A DNA stretch of 51,348 nucleotides from Acidimicrobiales bacterium (lineage in GTDB: Bacteria; Actinomycetota; Acidimicrobiia; Acidimicrobiales; RAAP-2). The notes beneath the pieces are model-generated. The model saw only the letters and a list, made by a program, of their open reading frames with translations, made no database searches and was not told where the DNA came from. Shown one piece after another: positions 18,095 to 27,239 of the stretch (position 1 is its first letter; every line of letters starts with the position of its first letter). The stretch is taken from NCBI GenBank assembly GCA_025362585.1, contig JANYFR010000062.1, forward strand, positions 1-51,348, given 5' to 3'. A program made the position numbers and the translations under genes.

Positions 18095-18528
18095 TGGTCG
18101 GCTCCAAGTTGTTCGTACGGCGTCGTGACGGTCGGATCGAGACTCGACTCAACGAGTTCGCCCGCACGGTCGTGCGCGACGCCTTCGCCAACGTCTTGGC
18201 GGCGGAGCGTGATTCGCATCACGAGTGGCACGTCTCGCTCTCGGGCCCCATCGACCCGAGCCTCGATCACGATAACCCCGTCTCGATGCTCGCGCGACAG
18301 AACGAAACCTCGACGAACGCCGAACTCGCCCAGTTGACTGTCGACGAGCAGTACCTGACCGATACTGAGGCGTGGGCGTGGCTGACGTCCTTGCAAGTCG
18401 CGTTGCGATCGACTGCTCAGGCGAAGGGGCTCCTCAGCGATGAGCAGTTGGCCGCCTGTGACGAAGATCTCCTCGAATACGTGCAGATGCTCCAGCAGTT
18501 CCTGTTTCAATTGGCCGACTGCTTTTAG
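18094..18528 (+). CDS. DUF2017 family protein
   Basis: A 144-residue protein that starts at GTG 18094, sharing its first base with the clpS stop codon. Features of the family are the N-terminal VRDAFANVLAAERDSHHEWHVSL, the central DNPVSMLARQNETSTNAELAQL, and the long C-terminal helices EAWAWLTSLQVALRSTAQ and EDLLEYVQMLQQFLFQL. DUF2017 genes follow clpS in many actinobacteria, so a link to Clp proteolysis is likely, but no biochemical function is established. Confidence 0.85.
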   Translation: MVGSKLFVRRRDGRIETRLNEFARTVVRDAFANVLAAERDSHHEWHVSLSGPIDPSLDHDNPVSMLARQNETSTNAELAQLTVDEQYLTDTEAWAWLTSLQVALRSTAQAKGLLSDEQLAACDEDLLEYVQMLQQFLFQLADCF

Positions 18529-18609
18529 TTGCGACAAGTCACAGTCAATTCTCAATCAAATCCAAGGATTGCGCCCCGTTTTGACGCTGGATTCTCGTAG
18601 GTTCGCTGC

Positions 18610-19905
18610 ATGCGCGCCGTCCACGATCGTCTAGTGATCTCGCGGCTCGTCCACCGCTTCTCCTTCGGGCCCAAGCCCGGACAGTACGAGTACCTCGTGC
18701 GCGAGGGCGTCACGACGGCGCGCAATCGACTCTTGCGCACGCCGGCCCACGACGCGGGACTGGCCAGTGTGGTCGACCCGGGTTTGGTTGACCTCGGGCC
18801 CTTCCCGCCGTCGAAGAGCACGGCGCGCGCGATCTTCCAACAGGCGCTGTCACAACAGTTCTCCGCGATGACCCTGTGGTGGCTCGACCGAATGGTCCTC
18901 GCGGACTACCCGCTCATCGAGCGCATGACCTGGTTCTGGCACGGTCATTGGGCGACGTCGATCAGTAAGGTCGTCTACCCGCTCCCCATGAAGGTGCAAA
19001 ACGAGACGATGCGGTTGTACGGTCTCGGAAGTTTCGCCGGGCTCGCGCGGGCGATGGTGGTCGATGGCGCACTGATCTACTGGTTAGACGGCCAGCTCAA
19101 TGTCGCCCAGGCGCCGAACGAGAATCTGGGCCGCGAGTTCATGGAACTTTTTACTCTCGGCGTCGGGAACTACAGCGAAGACGACGTGAAGGCAGTCGCG
19201 GCGGCGTTTACTGGCTACCGCGTGACGACGTCGAACGGCCTCGTCACCTTCCAGCCGTCAGTACACGACTATTCGCCGCTGGCGATTCTGGGCGCGACGG
19301 CCCCGTTTGTGGCGCCTTCCCTGAGTGACTACGTGGTCTCACTTGACGCCAACGCGGCGTTCGTGGCCCAGCGCCTGTGGTTCCGTTTTGTCTCGACGAC
19401 AACGAGCGTGCCCACCACGTTGGTGAAGGGCTTTGCGAACCGCGACGTTCGCTCTCTCGTCGAAGCGATTGCGCGCCATCCGGCGATGAAGGATCCGAGG
19501 CACGCGCAAGCAAAATCGCCCGTTGAGTGGTTCGTCTCGGCCTGTCGGGCACTCCAGATCACGCCTTCAAATCTTCCTTCGACGGTGACGGTCGCCAACT
19601 ACCTGAGCCTCATGGGTCAGGTCCCCTTCGCCCCGCCGAGCGTCGGCGGGTGGCCCTACGACGAGGCGTGGTTGACCGCCGCTTCGTTTCAGTATCGACT
19701 GGCCTTCGCGACGTATCTCGTCAAGAACGGCGACCTCTCGCCCGTCGTCAACGCCTCGAATGACGTGAACCGGTCGTTGGCGAATTGGCTGGGCGTCGCG
19801 AAGTGGAGCCCCCGCACCACCCAGGCGTTCAGTGAGGCCCAGGGCGACCCGGCCCGACTGGCCCTCCTCGCGCTCTGCGCGCCCGAGTACGTAGTGAACG
19901 CGTAG
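18610..19905 (+). CDS. DUF1800 protein, copy 1 of tandem pair
   Basis: A 431-residue DUF1800 protein. The family pattern is clear: an N-terminal LVHRFSFGPKPGQYEYLV helix, MTWFWHGHWATS, the strongly conserved NENLGREFMELFTLGVGNYSEDDVK, and late PFAPPSVGGWPYDEAWLT. No signal peptide is obvious in this copy. DUF1800 proteins are almost always paired with DUF1501 proteins, as here, and are thought to act outside the cytoplasm in an unknown process. Only two bases separate it from the DUF1501 gene. A closely related pair follows at 21228-23713. Confidence 0.88.
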   Translation: MRAVHDRLVISRLVHRFSFGPKPGQYEYLVREGVTTARNRLLRTPAHDAGLASVVDPGLVDLGPFPPSKSTARAIFQQALSQQFSAMTLWWLDRMVLADYPLIERMTWFWHGHWATSISKVVYPLPMKVQNETMRLYGLGSFAGLARAMVVDGALIYWLDGQLNVAQAPNENLGREFMELFTLGVGNYSEDDVKAVAAAFTGYRVTTSNGLVTFQPSVHDYSPLAILGATAPFVAPSLSDYVVSLDANAAFVAQRLWFRFVSTTTSVPTTLVKGFANRDVRSLVEAIARHPAMKDPRHAQAKSPVEWFVSACRALQITPSNLPSTVTVANYLSLMGQVPFAPPSVGGWPYDEAWLTAASFQYRLAFATYLVKNGDLSPVVNASNDVNRSLANWLGVAKWSPRTTQAFSEAQGDPARLALLALCAPEYVVNA

Positions 19906-19907
19906 TC

Positions 19908-21101
19908 GTGGGCGACGTCTCGCGACGGCGATTCCTCCAGTACTCGGGGGCGAGCGCTCTCGCCGCGATGACGACGAACCTGACGATGCAGGACGTCGCG
20001 CGGGCCGCGAGTGCGAGCCCGCTGCCGCTCGGCACGCCGATTCTGGTCGTCGTGACCCTCTACGGCGGCAACGACGGACTGAATACCGTCGTGCCCTACG
20101 CGGATCCGATCTACTCGTCGTCGCGCCCCGGGATCTCGCTGTCGGACGCTCAGGTCATCCCCCTCGCTCGGGGCCTCGCGCTCAACAGTTCGATGACCGG
20201 TTTCAAATCCTTGTGGGACCAGAACCGACTAGCCATCGTGCTCGGCGCGAGCTACCCCCAGCCCAACCACTCCCACTTCACGTCAATGGCGATATGGCAG
20301 ACCGCGTCGCCGAACAAGCAGATCTCGAGTGGTTGGATTGGCCGCTGGCTCGACGGTCAGCCGCGCGACCCGATGCGCGCGATCGGCATGGGTTCGGTGC
20401 TCACGCCACTGCTCGCGGGCGAGCACCGCGTGGCGTCAATGCTCCCTCTCGGAGGGCTCGTGGTGCCGACCGGCACACTCGCCACACAGACCCAGCAGCT
20501 GGCGATGGTCTCGCCCACGGACTCCGTGCTCGCCGCCGACGCCTCGGCGTCGATCGGCGACTTCTATCAGGTGGCGGCGACCGTCCAGCCGGTGCTCAAG
20601 AGCCAGGCGCCCAACGCGCCCAACGCGCTCGCCCAGCAGCTCGACGTCGTGGCCAACCTCATTGCGGCCAATGTGCCGACACGGGTGTGGTCGGTCACCC
20701 TCGGCGGCTTTGACACCCACGCCGACGAGCTGCGCGCTCAGTCCCAACTCGTGGGATCGGTCTCCGACGCGGTGACCAACTTTCTCACGAAGATGGACGC
20801 CACCGCGCGCGCCCGTGACGTCGTGGTGCTGGTCTATTCGGAGTTCGGGCGACGGGTCCAGGCGAACGCGTCGCTCGGCACGGACCACGGTACGTCGGGT
20901 CCCGTCTTCATCGCGGGTCACCGTGTCGCCGGCGGCTTCTACGGCGAACAGCCGTCGCTCTCCCAACTGGTGAGCGGCGATCTCGCCGTCACGTCGGACT
21001 TCCGCGACGTCTACGCCTCGATGCTCCAGGACGTGCTCGGCACCGACGCGACACAGATCATGCCCGGCTGGACGACCAAGTTAAATCTGATTACCCCGTA
21101 G
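19908..21101 (+). CDS. DUF1501 protein with Tat signal, copy 1
   Basis: A 397-residue protein starting at GTG 19908. The N-terminus, SRRRFLQYSGASALAAM, is a twin-arginine signal, so it should be exported folded. The DUF1501 core has [73 protein letters not shown], and [19 protein letters not shown]. These recall the alkaline-phosphatase/sulfatase fold with metal-binding Asp and His residues. The enzymatic activity of the family is not established. It is paired with the DUF1800 gene just upstream. Confidence 0.88.
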   Translation: MGDVSRRRFLQYSGASALAAMTTNLTMQDVARAASASPLPLGTPILVVVTLYGGNDGLNTVVPYADPIYSSSRPGISLSDAQVIPLARGLALNSSMTGFKSLWDQNRLAIVLGASYPQPNHSHFTSMAIWQTASPNKQISSGWIGRWLDGQPRDPMRAIGMGSVLTPLLAGEHRVASMLPLGGLVVPTGTLATQTQQLAMVSPTDSVLAADASASIGDFYQVAATVQPVLKSQAPNAPNALAQQLDVVANLIAANVPTRVWSVTLGGFDTHADELRAQSQLVGSVSDAVTNFLTKMDATARARDVVVLVYSEFGRRVQANASLGTDHGTSGPVFIAGHRVAGGFYGEQPSLSQLVSGDLAVTSDFRDVYASMLQDVLGTDATQIMPGWTTKLNLITP

Positions 21102-21227
21102 AGGGTTCGCGATTGCCGGTCGTTCTCCTCGGGAGCCCCACCGCCCTCGCTCGCCGCGATGCACAACTTCTTGACAAATCATCGCGATCCGGGCCAACGG
21201 CGAGCATCGTCGTCCTAATCTCACCCC

Positions 21228-22517
21228 ATGACTGTCGCCAGCGATCGGCTCGAGCTCGCGCGACTTGTCCACCGTTTCGGTTTCGGTCCGAAGCCGGGTC
21301 AGTTCAAGCACCTCCTCGACGGCGGCATCGTGCGGGCTCGTGCGTCGGTCCTCACCCACGGCGGGACCGATCGCGGGTTGGCCCGGGTGGTCGAACCCCA
21401 GATCACCGACCTCGGTCAGGCGCCATCGGACGACGCGGCCAGTCGCATTTACTGGCAGAACGTCTGGGACCAGTACATGAGTCTCGCGATGTGGTGGCTC
21501 GACCGGATGGTGCTCGCCGACCACCCGCTTGTTGAGCGCATGACGTGGTTCTGGCACGGTCACTGGGCGACGTCCATCGACAAGGTGGAGTTCGCGTTGC
21601 CAATGAAGATACAAAATGAGACGCTGCGCACGTACGCCCTCGGAAACTTCAGCGACCTGTCGCGAGCCATGGTGCTCGACGGCGCCCTGATCTACTGGCT
21701 CGACGGTGAGGTCAACGTCGCCGACGCCCCCAACGAGAATCTGGGGCGCGAGTTCATGGAGCTCTTCACTCTCGGCGTCGGTAACTACTCCGAGAACGAC
21801 GTGAAGGCGGCGGCGCGCGGACTGACCGGCTACCAGGTCGATCAGACGAGTGGTCGAGTGACCTTCGACGCCACCCAGCATGATCCGGCCCCCTTCTCCT
21901 TGCTCGGCGTGCACGACGCGTTCAGCGCGACGGACATCAGTGACCTCGTGACCTCACGCGAAGAGTCGGCGGCATTCATCGCGCGCCGGATGTGGTTCCG
22001 CTTCGTTTCGACCTCAGTCCCGATGCCCCGCACCCTCGTAAAGTCCTTCGCGCGCCGCAATATTGCGTCGCTGGTGTACGCCGTCGCGCGCGATCCCGCG
22101 CTGCGACGCCCGGGCCTTTCCCAGGCAAAGTCGCCGGTCGAGTGGTTCGTTTCGGCCTGTCGGGCGCTGCGCGTGACGCCCTCAAAGCTCGACTCGGGAT
22201 CGGTCTCGTGGTATCTCGGCCAGATGGGCCAGTTCCCCTTCAGTCCGCCGAGTGTCGGCGGCTGGCCCTTCGACGAGGCCTGGTTGACCGCCTCTTCGAC
22301 CCAGTACCGATTCCAGACCGCGGCGTACCTCGTCCAACACGGCAGCGTGACGCCACTCGGCTCTTCGAAGTCGACGATGGTCCAGACGGCCGCCGACTGG
22401 CTGGGGGTCGCGAAGTGGAGCCCGCGCACGGAACAGTCGCTGCGCCAGGCCGTGTCGGATCCGAGTGCCCTGGCCACCCTGGCGCTCTGCGCCCCCGAGT
22501 ACGTGGTGAGTGTCTAG
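21228..22517 (+). CDS. DUF1800 protein, copy 2
   Basis: A 429-residue paralogue of the protein at 18610, with the same landmarks: LARLVHRFGFGPKPGQFKHLL, MTWFWHGHWATSIDKVEFALPM, NENLGREFMELFTLGVGNYSENDVK and PFSPPSVGGWPFDEAWLT. It starts at ATG 21228. A longer frame in another register covering 21992-23713 is a shadow here that continues into the next gene. The role is unknown, as for the family, and it is presumably coupled to the DUF1501 protein two bases downstream. Confidence 0.88.
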   Translation: MTVASDRLELARLVHRFGFGPKPGQFKHLLDGGIVRARASVLTHGGTDRGLARVVEPQITDLGQAPSDDAASRIYWQNVWDQYMSLAMWWLDRMVLADHPLVERMTWFWHGHWATSIDKVEFALPMKIQNETLRTYALGNFSDLSRAMVLDGALIYWLDGEVNVADAPNENLGREFMELFTLGVGNYSENDVKAAARGLTGYQVDQTSGRVTFDATQHDPAPFSLLGVHDAFSATDISDLVTSREESAAFIARRMWFRFVSTSVPMPRTLVKSFARRNIASLVYAVARDPALRRPGLSQAKSPVEWFVSACRALRVTPSKLDSGSVSWYLGQMGQFPFSPPSVGGWPFDEAWLTASSTQYRFQTAAYLVQHGSVTPLGSSKSTMVQTAADWLGVAKWSPRTEQSLRQAVSDPSALATLALCAPEYVVSV

Positions 22518-22519
22518 CC

Positions 22520-23713
22520 GTGATCGACTTCTCGCGCCGCCAATTCCTCAAATTCACCGGAGCGAGTGCCCTCGGGACAGTGGCCGCGACCTTGACGTTG
22601 GAGGACGTGGCGTCGGCGGCCGCCGCCGCCGCGCTGCCCGTCGGTACGCCAATCTTGGTGATTGTCACGCTCTACGGTGGCAACGACGGCCTCAACACGG
22701 TCGTGCCCTACCAAGACTCGACCTACGCGACGATGCGCCCGGGCATCTCACTGAGCGCGGCGGACGTCCTGCCTCTCGCGAACGGCCTCGCCCTGAACGG
22801 TTCGATGACCGGATTCAAGAAGCTCTGGGATCAACAGAAACTGGCGATCGTGCTCGGCGTGAGTTATCCCCAGCCCAACTACTCGCACTTCACGTCGATG
22901 GCGATCTGGCAGACGGCGTCACCGGTCGAACAGATCACGAGCGGGTGGATCGGTCGATGGCTGGACGCGCAACCACGCGACCCCTTCACCGCGATCGGAA
23001 TCGGCGACGTCCTGACTCCGTTGATGGCGGGCGACCACCGCGTCGGTTCAGTCCTGCCGCTCTACGGACTCGACGTTCCTTCGGGATCGTTCGGCGTCGA
23101 GGCCCAGTTGCTCGGTCGACCGTCGTCCACTGACACGGTCATCACGTCGATGGCGACGGGCGCCATTGGTGACCTCTTCTCCTTGGCGTCCACCGTCGGG
23201 CCGGTCCTGACCAACGTCCCGCCAAGTACCGCGTCGGATCTGGCCCAGCAACTCGACGTGGTCGCAAAACTCATTACCGCCAACGTGCCCACGCGGGTCT
23301 ACTCGGTGACCACTGACGGCTTTGACGTCCACGCCGACGAGCTGACGACGCAGAACGCGCTCCTCGGGACGGTCTCGGACGCGATCAGCAGCTTTCTCAC
23401 TCAGGTCGGCGCCACCGCGAGGGCCAACGATGTCGTCGTGATGGTCTACTCGGAGTTCGGGCGCCGCGTCGAAGCCAACGGCTCGCAGGGCACCGACCAC
23501 GGCACCTCCGGTCCGGTGTTCGTCGCCGGGAATCGAATCGCGGGTGGCTTCTACGGCGAGCAGCCGTCCCTGACGCAACTCGTCGACGGGGACCTCGCGG
23601 TGACGACGGACTTCCGTGACGTCTACGCCTCAATGCTCCAAGACGTCCTCGCGACCGACCCGCAGCAGATCATTCCGGGATGGACGACGAAGTTGAACCT
23701 CCTCCACGCCTAG
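22520..23713 (+). CDS. DUF1501 protein with Tat signal, copy 2
   Basis: A 397-residue paralogue of the protein at 19908. The frame is open far upstream, but GTG 22520 gives the expected Tat signal [19 protein letters not shown] and sits two bases after the DUF1800 stop. Core motifs match copy 1: [70 protein letters not shown] and [19 protein letters not shown]. Its TAG stop shares a CTAG with the convergent mutase subunit gene. Confidence 0.88.
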   Translation: MIDFSRRQFLKFTGASALGTVAATLTLEDVASAAAAAALPVGTPILVIVTLYGGNDGLNTVVPYQDSTYATMRPGISLSAADVLPLANGLALNGSMTGFKKLWDQQKLAIVLGVSYPQPNYSHFTSMAIWQTASPVEQITSGWIGRWLDAQPRDPFTAIGIGDVLTPLMAGDHRVGSVLPLYGLDVPSGSFGVEAQLLGRPSSTDTVITSMATGAIGDLFSLASTVGPVLTNVPPSTASDLAQQLDVVAKLITANVPTRVYSVTTDGFDVHADELTTQNALLGTVSDAISSFLTQVGATARANDVVVMVYSEFGRRVEANGSQGTDHGTSGPVFVAGNRIAGGFYGEQPSLTQLVDGDLAVTTDFRDVYASMLQDVLATDPQQIIPGWTTKLNLLHA

Positions 23714-24105
23714 CGGTCCGCGGTCGCCACCAGTCGATTGATCTCCGCAACCATTTGTTGGGCCCCCGCGCCCGGACCGAAGACGCCGGCGATACCCGCG
23801 GCCTCCAGGTCCGCTAGGTCGTTGCGGGGTACGATACCGCCGACGACAACGGGAATATCCGAGCCCTTCGCGCGCAGCGCCTGGACGACGAGCGGGGCGA
23901 GGGTGAGGTGGGCCCCCGACAACATCGATAGGCCAACGACGTCCACGTCCTCTTGGATGGCGGCGATCGCGACCGTCTCGGGTGTCTGGAAGAGCCCGGT
24001 GTAGACCACCTCCATGCCGGCGTCGCGCAAGAGGCGCGCCACGACCTTGATACCTCGGTCGTGGCCGTCGAGCCCGACTTTGGCCACGAGGATGCGCACG
24101 GTCAC
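23710..24105 (-). CDS. Methylmalonyl-CoA mutase small (B12-binding) subunit
   Basis: A 131-residue stand-alone cobalamin-binding domain. The DxHxxG motif that supplies the lower axial histidine is in [30 protein letters not shown] and [12 protein letters not shown] are the following conserved loops. It matches the C-terminal domain of methylmalonyl-CoA mutase. Here the mutase is split: the catalytic barrel is encoded just upstream and overlaps by four bases (ATGA), so the two subunits are translationally coupled. The complex would interconvert succinyl-CoA and (R)-methylmalonyl-CoA. No meaB chaperone gene is adjacent. Confidence 0.9.
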   Translation of the reverse strand: MTVRILVAKVGLDGHDRGIKVVARLLRDAGMEVVYTGLFQTPETVAIAAIQEDVDVVGLSMLSGAHLTLAPLVVQALRAKGSDIPVVVGGIVPRNDLADLEAAGIAGVFGPGAGAQQMVAEINRLVATADR

Positions 24106-25742
24106 AGTGTCGGCACCTCCACGTATCGACCGAAGACACTCTCGAGCGTGCCCATCATCTCGCCGACCGTGGCGAGGGCGCGGGCGGCGTCGATGAGGGC
24201 CGGCATGAGGTTGCGCTCGGGGTCGACGGCATCCTTCGCGAGCGTCTCGAGCGTCGCACGGACGCGGTCATCGTCGCGCCGACGTCGGACCTCACGAAGG
24301 CGCTCCACCTGTTTGGTTTCGTCCTCGTTGGTGATGCGCAGTATCTCGAGGTCCCCGTCGTCGTTGCCCTCGGTGAATCTGTTCACTCCGACGACGGTCC
24401 TGGTGCCGTCGTTGAAGTGGCGCTCGAGTTGGTAGGCGGAGTCGGCGATGCGGCCCTGGAACCAGTTCTCCTCGATGCCGCGGATGCAGCCTTCGAGCAT
24501 CGAACCGTTGCCGAGGGCCGCAATCTCGGCGAAAATCGCCTCGGCCCGTCGTTCCATCTCGTCGGTCAGCTCCTCGACGAAGTACGAGCCGCCGAGGGGG
24601 TCGGCCACGTGCACGACGCCCGTCTCGTAGGCGATGATCTGCTGGGTGCGCAGGGCAATGCGCGCGGCCTTCTCACTGGGCAGCGCCAGGGCCTCATCCA
24701 TGGAGTTGGTGTGCAGCGACTGCGTGCCGCCGAGCACGCCGGCGAGCGCCTCGATGGCGGTGCGCGCAATATTGATCTCGGGCTGCTGGGCCGTGAGCGA
24801 CACGCCCGCCGTCTGGGTGTGGAAGCGCAGTTGCCAACTGCGCTCGTCGCGGGCGCCGTAGTGGTCGCGCGTCCACGTCGCCCAGAGCCGCCTCGCCGCG
24901 CGGTACTTGGCGATCTCTTCGAAGAAGTCGATATGGGCATTGAAGAAGAAGGAGAGGCGCGGCGCCACGTCGTCAACGCCGAGCCCGGCCTGGCGGGCCA
25001 GCTCCACGTAGGCGAAGCCGTTGGCGAGCGTGAAGGCCAGTTCTTCGGCGGCCGTCGATCCGGCCTCGCGGATGTGGTAGCCCGAGACAGAGATCGAGTT
25101 CCACTTGGGCATCTCGGCGGCGGTGAAGGCAATCGTGTTGCGCACCAGGCGCATCGACTGTCGTGGCGGGAACACGAACTCCTTCTGGGCCTGGTACTCC
25201 TTCAAGATATCGTTTTGCAAGGTGCCGCCGAGTGCCGCACGAGCGACACCGCGCTCCTCGGCCTGCGCGACGAAGAGCGCGAGCATCACCGCCGCCGGGC
25301 TGTTGATGGTCATGGACGTCGTGATCTCGTCCAACTCAATGTCGGCAAAGAGGTCGCGCATGTCGTCGAGGCTGTCGATCGCCACCCCGCAGCGCCCGAC
25401 CTCACCGAGGGCCATCGGGTCGTCGGAGTCGAGTCCGAGCAGCGTCGGCATGTCGAAGGCGGTCGAGAGCCCGGTGCCACCAGCCGCGATGATCTCCTTG
25501 AACCGGGCGTTGGTGTCGAGCGCAGTCCCAAAGCCCGCGAACATGCGCATCGTCCACAGTCGCGTGCGGTACATCGACGCGTGCAGGCCCCGCGTATAGG
25601 GAAACTGGCCCGGATACGGACCGGACTCGGGACCATAGACCGGATCAAGGGTGACGCCCGACATTGTCGTGAATTGGCTGGCGCGCTTGGCCGCGGCGTT
25701 GAACGCCTCGAGCCACTCGTCGCGCGCACTTCGTGGGGACAT
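24102..25742 (-). CDS. Methylmalonyl-CoA mutase large subunit
   Basis: A 546-residue TIM-barrel subunit from ATG 25740-25742, preceded by GGAGG on the minus strand. A longer open frame to 26180 is not supported. Visible landmarks are [30 protein letters not shown], then [41 protein letters not shown] with the active-site histidine, and [32 protein letters not shown]. The length is that of the split mutase form, with the B12 domain in a separate gene. It fits propionyl-CoA assimilation with mmsA at 11.5 kb. A 442-codon antisense frame over it is a shadow. Confidence 0.92.
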   Translation of the reverse strand: MSPRSARDEWLEAFNAAAKRASQFTTMSGVTLDPVYGPESGPYPGQFPYTRGLHASMYRTRLWTMRMFAGFGTALDTNARFKEIIAAGGTGLSTAFDMPTLLGLDSDDPMALGEVGRCGVAIDSLDDMRDLFADIELDEITTSMTINSPAAVMLALFVAQAEERGVARAALGGTLQNDILKEYQAQKEFVFPPRQSMRLVRNTIAFTAAEMPKWNSISVSGYHIREAGSTAAEELAFTLANGFAYVELARQAGLGVDDVAPRLSFFFNAHIDFFEEIAKYRAARRLWATWTRDHYGARDERSWQLRFHTQTAGVSLTAQQPEINIARTAIEALAGVLGGTQSLHTNSMDEALALPSEKAARIALRTQQIIAYETGVVHVADPLGGSYFVEELTDEMERRAEAIFAEIAALGNGSMLEGCIRGIEENWFQGRIADSAYQLERHFNDGTRTVVGVNRFTEGNDDGDLEILRITNEDETKQVERLREVRRRRDDDRVRATLETLAKDAVDPERNLMPALIDAARALATVGEMMGTLESVFGRYVEVPTL

Positions 25743-25973
25743 TGACTCACCTCCAGAGATGGTCCTGTCTCGAGCATAGGTTCGACGCTGTGCGGCGTAG
25801 GAGTCGATCAATCCAGACTGGAGTCGACGGCGTCGTGTCACCGTTCGGGGTAGTGGCGCCGCTGCGAAACGGGAGGTACAGTCGCTGGACGAACGACACG
25901 ACTGAGCTGGAGCGCCAATGAGGGTAAAGCAATCACGGCGTTCGGCGACGTCCGCGTCGAACGGGCCCGCTCG

Positions 25974-26933
25974 ATGAGGATCCTCGTGACCGGCGCCGCC
26001 GGCTTCATCGGATCGACCACCGCGGAGCTCTTGCTGAGTGAGGGCCACGAGGTGCTCGCCCTCGACAGTTTGGTGTCGGGTCGCAGAGAGAATCTGCCCA
26101 TCGGCGCCGATTTCGTCGAGGGCGACTGCGGCGACGTCGATCTCGTTCGCTCCCTGGGCGTCTTTGACGCGTGTGTCCACTTTGCGGCACGAATTGAACC
26201 GGCGGAGTCGATGAAGTTTCCCGAGGTCTTCTTCGCCAATAACGTGGCGTCGACTCTGCGCCTCATCAACACGCTCATCGATACCGGTCTGGAGAGGTTC
26301 GTCTTCTCGTCTTCGTGCGCCGTCTACGGCGATCAGGAGGAAATGCCGATCGACGAGAACCGAGCGACCGGTCCGCAGAGTCCCTACGGTCAGTCCAAGT
26401 TGATGGTCGAGGACGCACTTCGATGGATGGCCGCGCTCGGTCGGCTGTCCTGCGCCTCACTTCGGTACTTCAATGCCGCTGGAGGAACTTTGGCCCACCC
26501 CGAACGGCACGATCCGGAGATTCACCTGATCCCCATTGCGCTCGACGTGGCCCTGGGACGTCGCAGCCATATCGAGATCTACGGCGGTGACTATCCGACG
26601 CCCGATGGCACCTGCGTGCGTGACTACATCCACGTGAGTGATCTCGCGAAGGCCCACAGTCTCGCGATCGCCGGACTCGGTGACGTTCGTGAACTCACCC
26701 TCAACATCGGCACTGGCGTCGGTTCCTCGAATCGAGAAGTGATCGAGACCGTGCGAGAGGTCACCGGTCGCGAGTTAGAACTGCGAGTGGTGGGGCGACG
26801 ACCGGGCGATCCCGCGATGGCGGTCGCGAGCAACGTCAGGGCCCGTGAACTCTTGGGCTGGGTCCCCGAACGATCGGATCTCAAGACCATCGTCGCCGAC
26901 GCGTGGGCCGCGCACCAATCTCTCACGCTCTAG
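25974..26933 (+). CDS. UDP-glucose 4-epimerase-like NAD-dependent epimerase
   Basis: A 319-residue extended SDR. The Rossmann motif is RILVTGAAGFIGSTTAELL, the catalytic region SSSCAVYGDQEEMPIDENR carries the conserved serine, and SPYGQSKLMVEDAL contains the Y-x3-K. RYFNAAGGTLAHPERHDPEIHLIPIALDVA and GTCVRDYIHVSDLAKAHSLA are typical of GalE enzymes. It would interconvert UDP-glucose and UDP-galactose or a similar pair, supplying sugars to the glycan genes that follow. ATG 25974 is the start; no strong ribosome-binding site is visible. It marks the left edge of the glycan island. Confidence 0.88.
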   Translation: MRILVTGAAGFIGSTTAELLLSEGHEVLALDSLVSGRRENLPIGADFVEGDCGDVDLVRSLGVFDACVHFAARIEPAESMKFPEVFFANNVASTLRLINTLIDTGLERFVFSSSCAVYGDQEEMPIDENRATGPQSPYGQSKLMVEDALRWMAALGRLSCASLRYFNAAGGTLAHPERHDPEIHLIPIALDVALGRRSHIEIYGGDYPTPDGTCVRDYIHVSDLAKAHSLAIAGLGDVRELTLNIGTGVGSSNREVIETVREVTGRELELRVVGRRPGDPAMAVASNVRARELLGWVPERSDLKTIVADAWAAHQSLTL

Positions 26934-27239
26934 CCCGCGCGCGACGTTGATCTGATCCGCGTGAGGCACTGGTGGCGCCGAAGGTGACGCCGAGGTGCGG
27001 TGCATTTCAATTGCTCGAGGCGGGTGCGACGCCGACGCCACGGCCACCGCAACCTTCGATTCGTTGCACCGCAAGCGGGATGATCAACTTGCGGGCGACC
27101 GGGACCGTCGAAGGCTTCGGTCATTGGACGACACACTCAGTAGGTGATCGTCTGTCGCACTTGAAGCTTCATGGTCAATTTGACGAAATGTTGAGGATCC
27201 GTAGGCGGTCACTTGATGCTGGTCCGCGATCTTTGTTGC
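26934..27239. other. Intergenic, nothing recognisable
   Basis: About 300 bp between the epimerase and the first GH16 gene. Frames here lack family resemblance. The second half is noticeably less GC-rich and could hold the promoter for the glycosidase gene, but I see no clear -35/-10 pair. Confidence 0.3.

Larger units (their letters stand above)
18610..23713 (+). repeat. Tandem duplication of a DUF1800-DUF1501 gene pair
   Basis: Two units, 18610-21101 and 21228-23713, have the same gene order, the same two-base spacing within the pair and nearly the same lengths (431+397 and 429+397 residues). The proteins can be aligned end to end without large gaps and share long blocks such as NENLGREFMELFTLGVGNYS and [23 protein letters not shown] divergence is spread throughout, so the duplication is not recent. 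The 126 bp between units holds no gene. Confidence 0.85.

Noticed and set aside
24417-25745. 442-codon plus-strand frame
   Set aside because: Antisense to the mutase large subunit, with no family resemblance and shadow-type composition.
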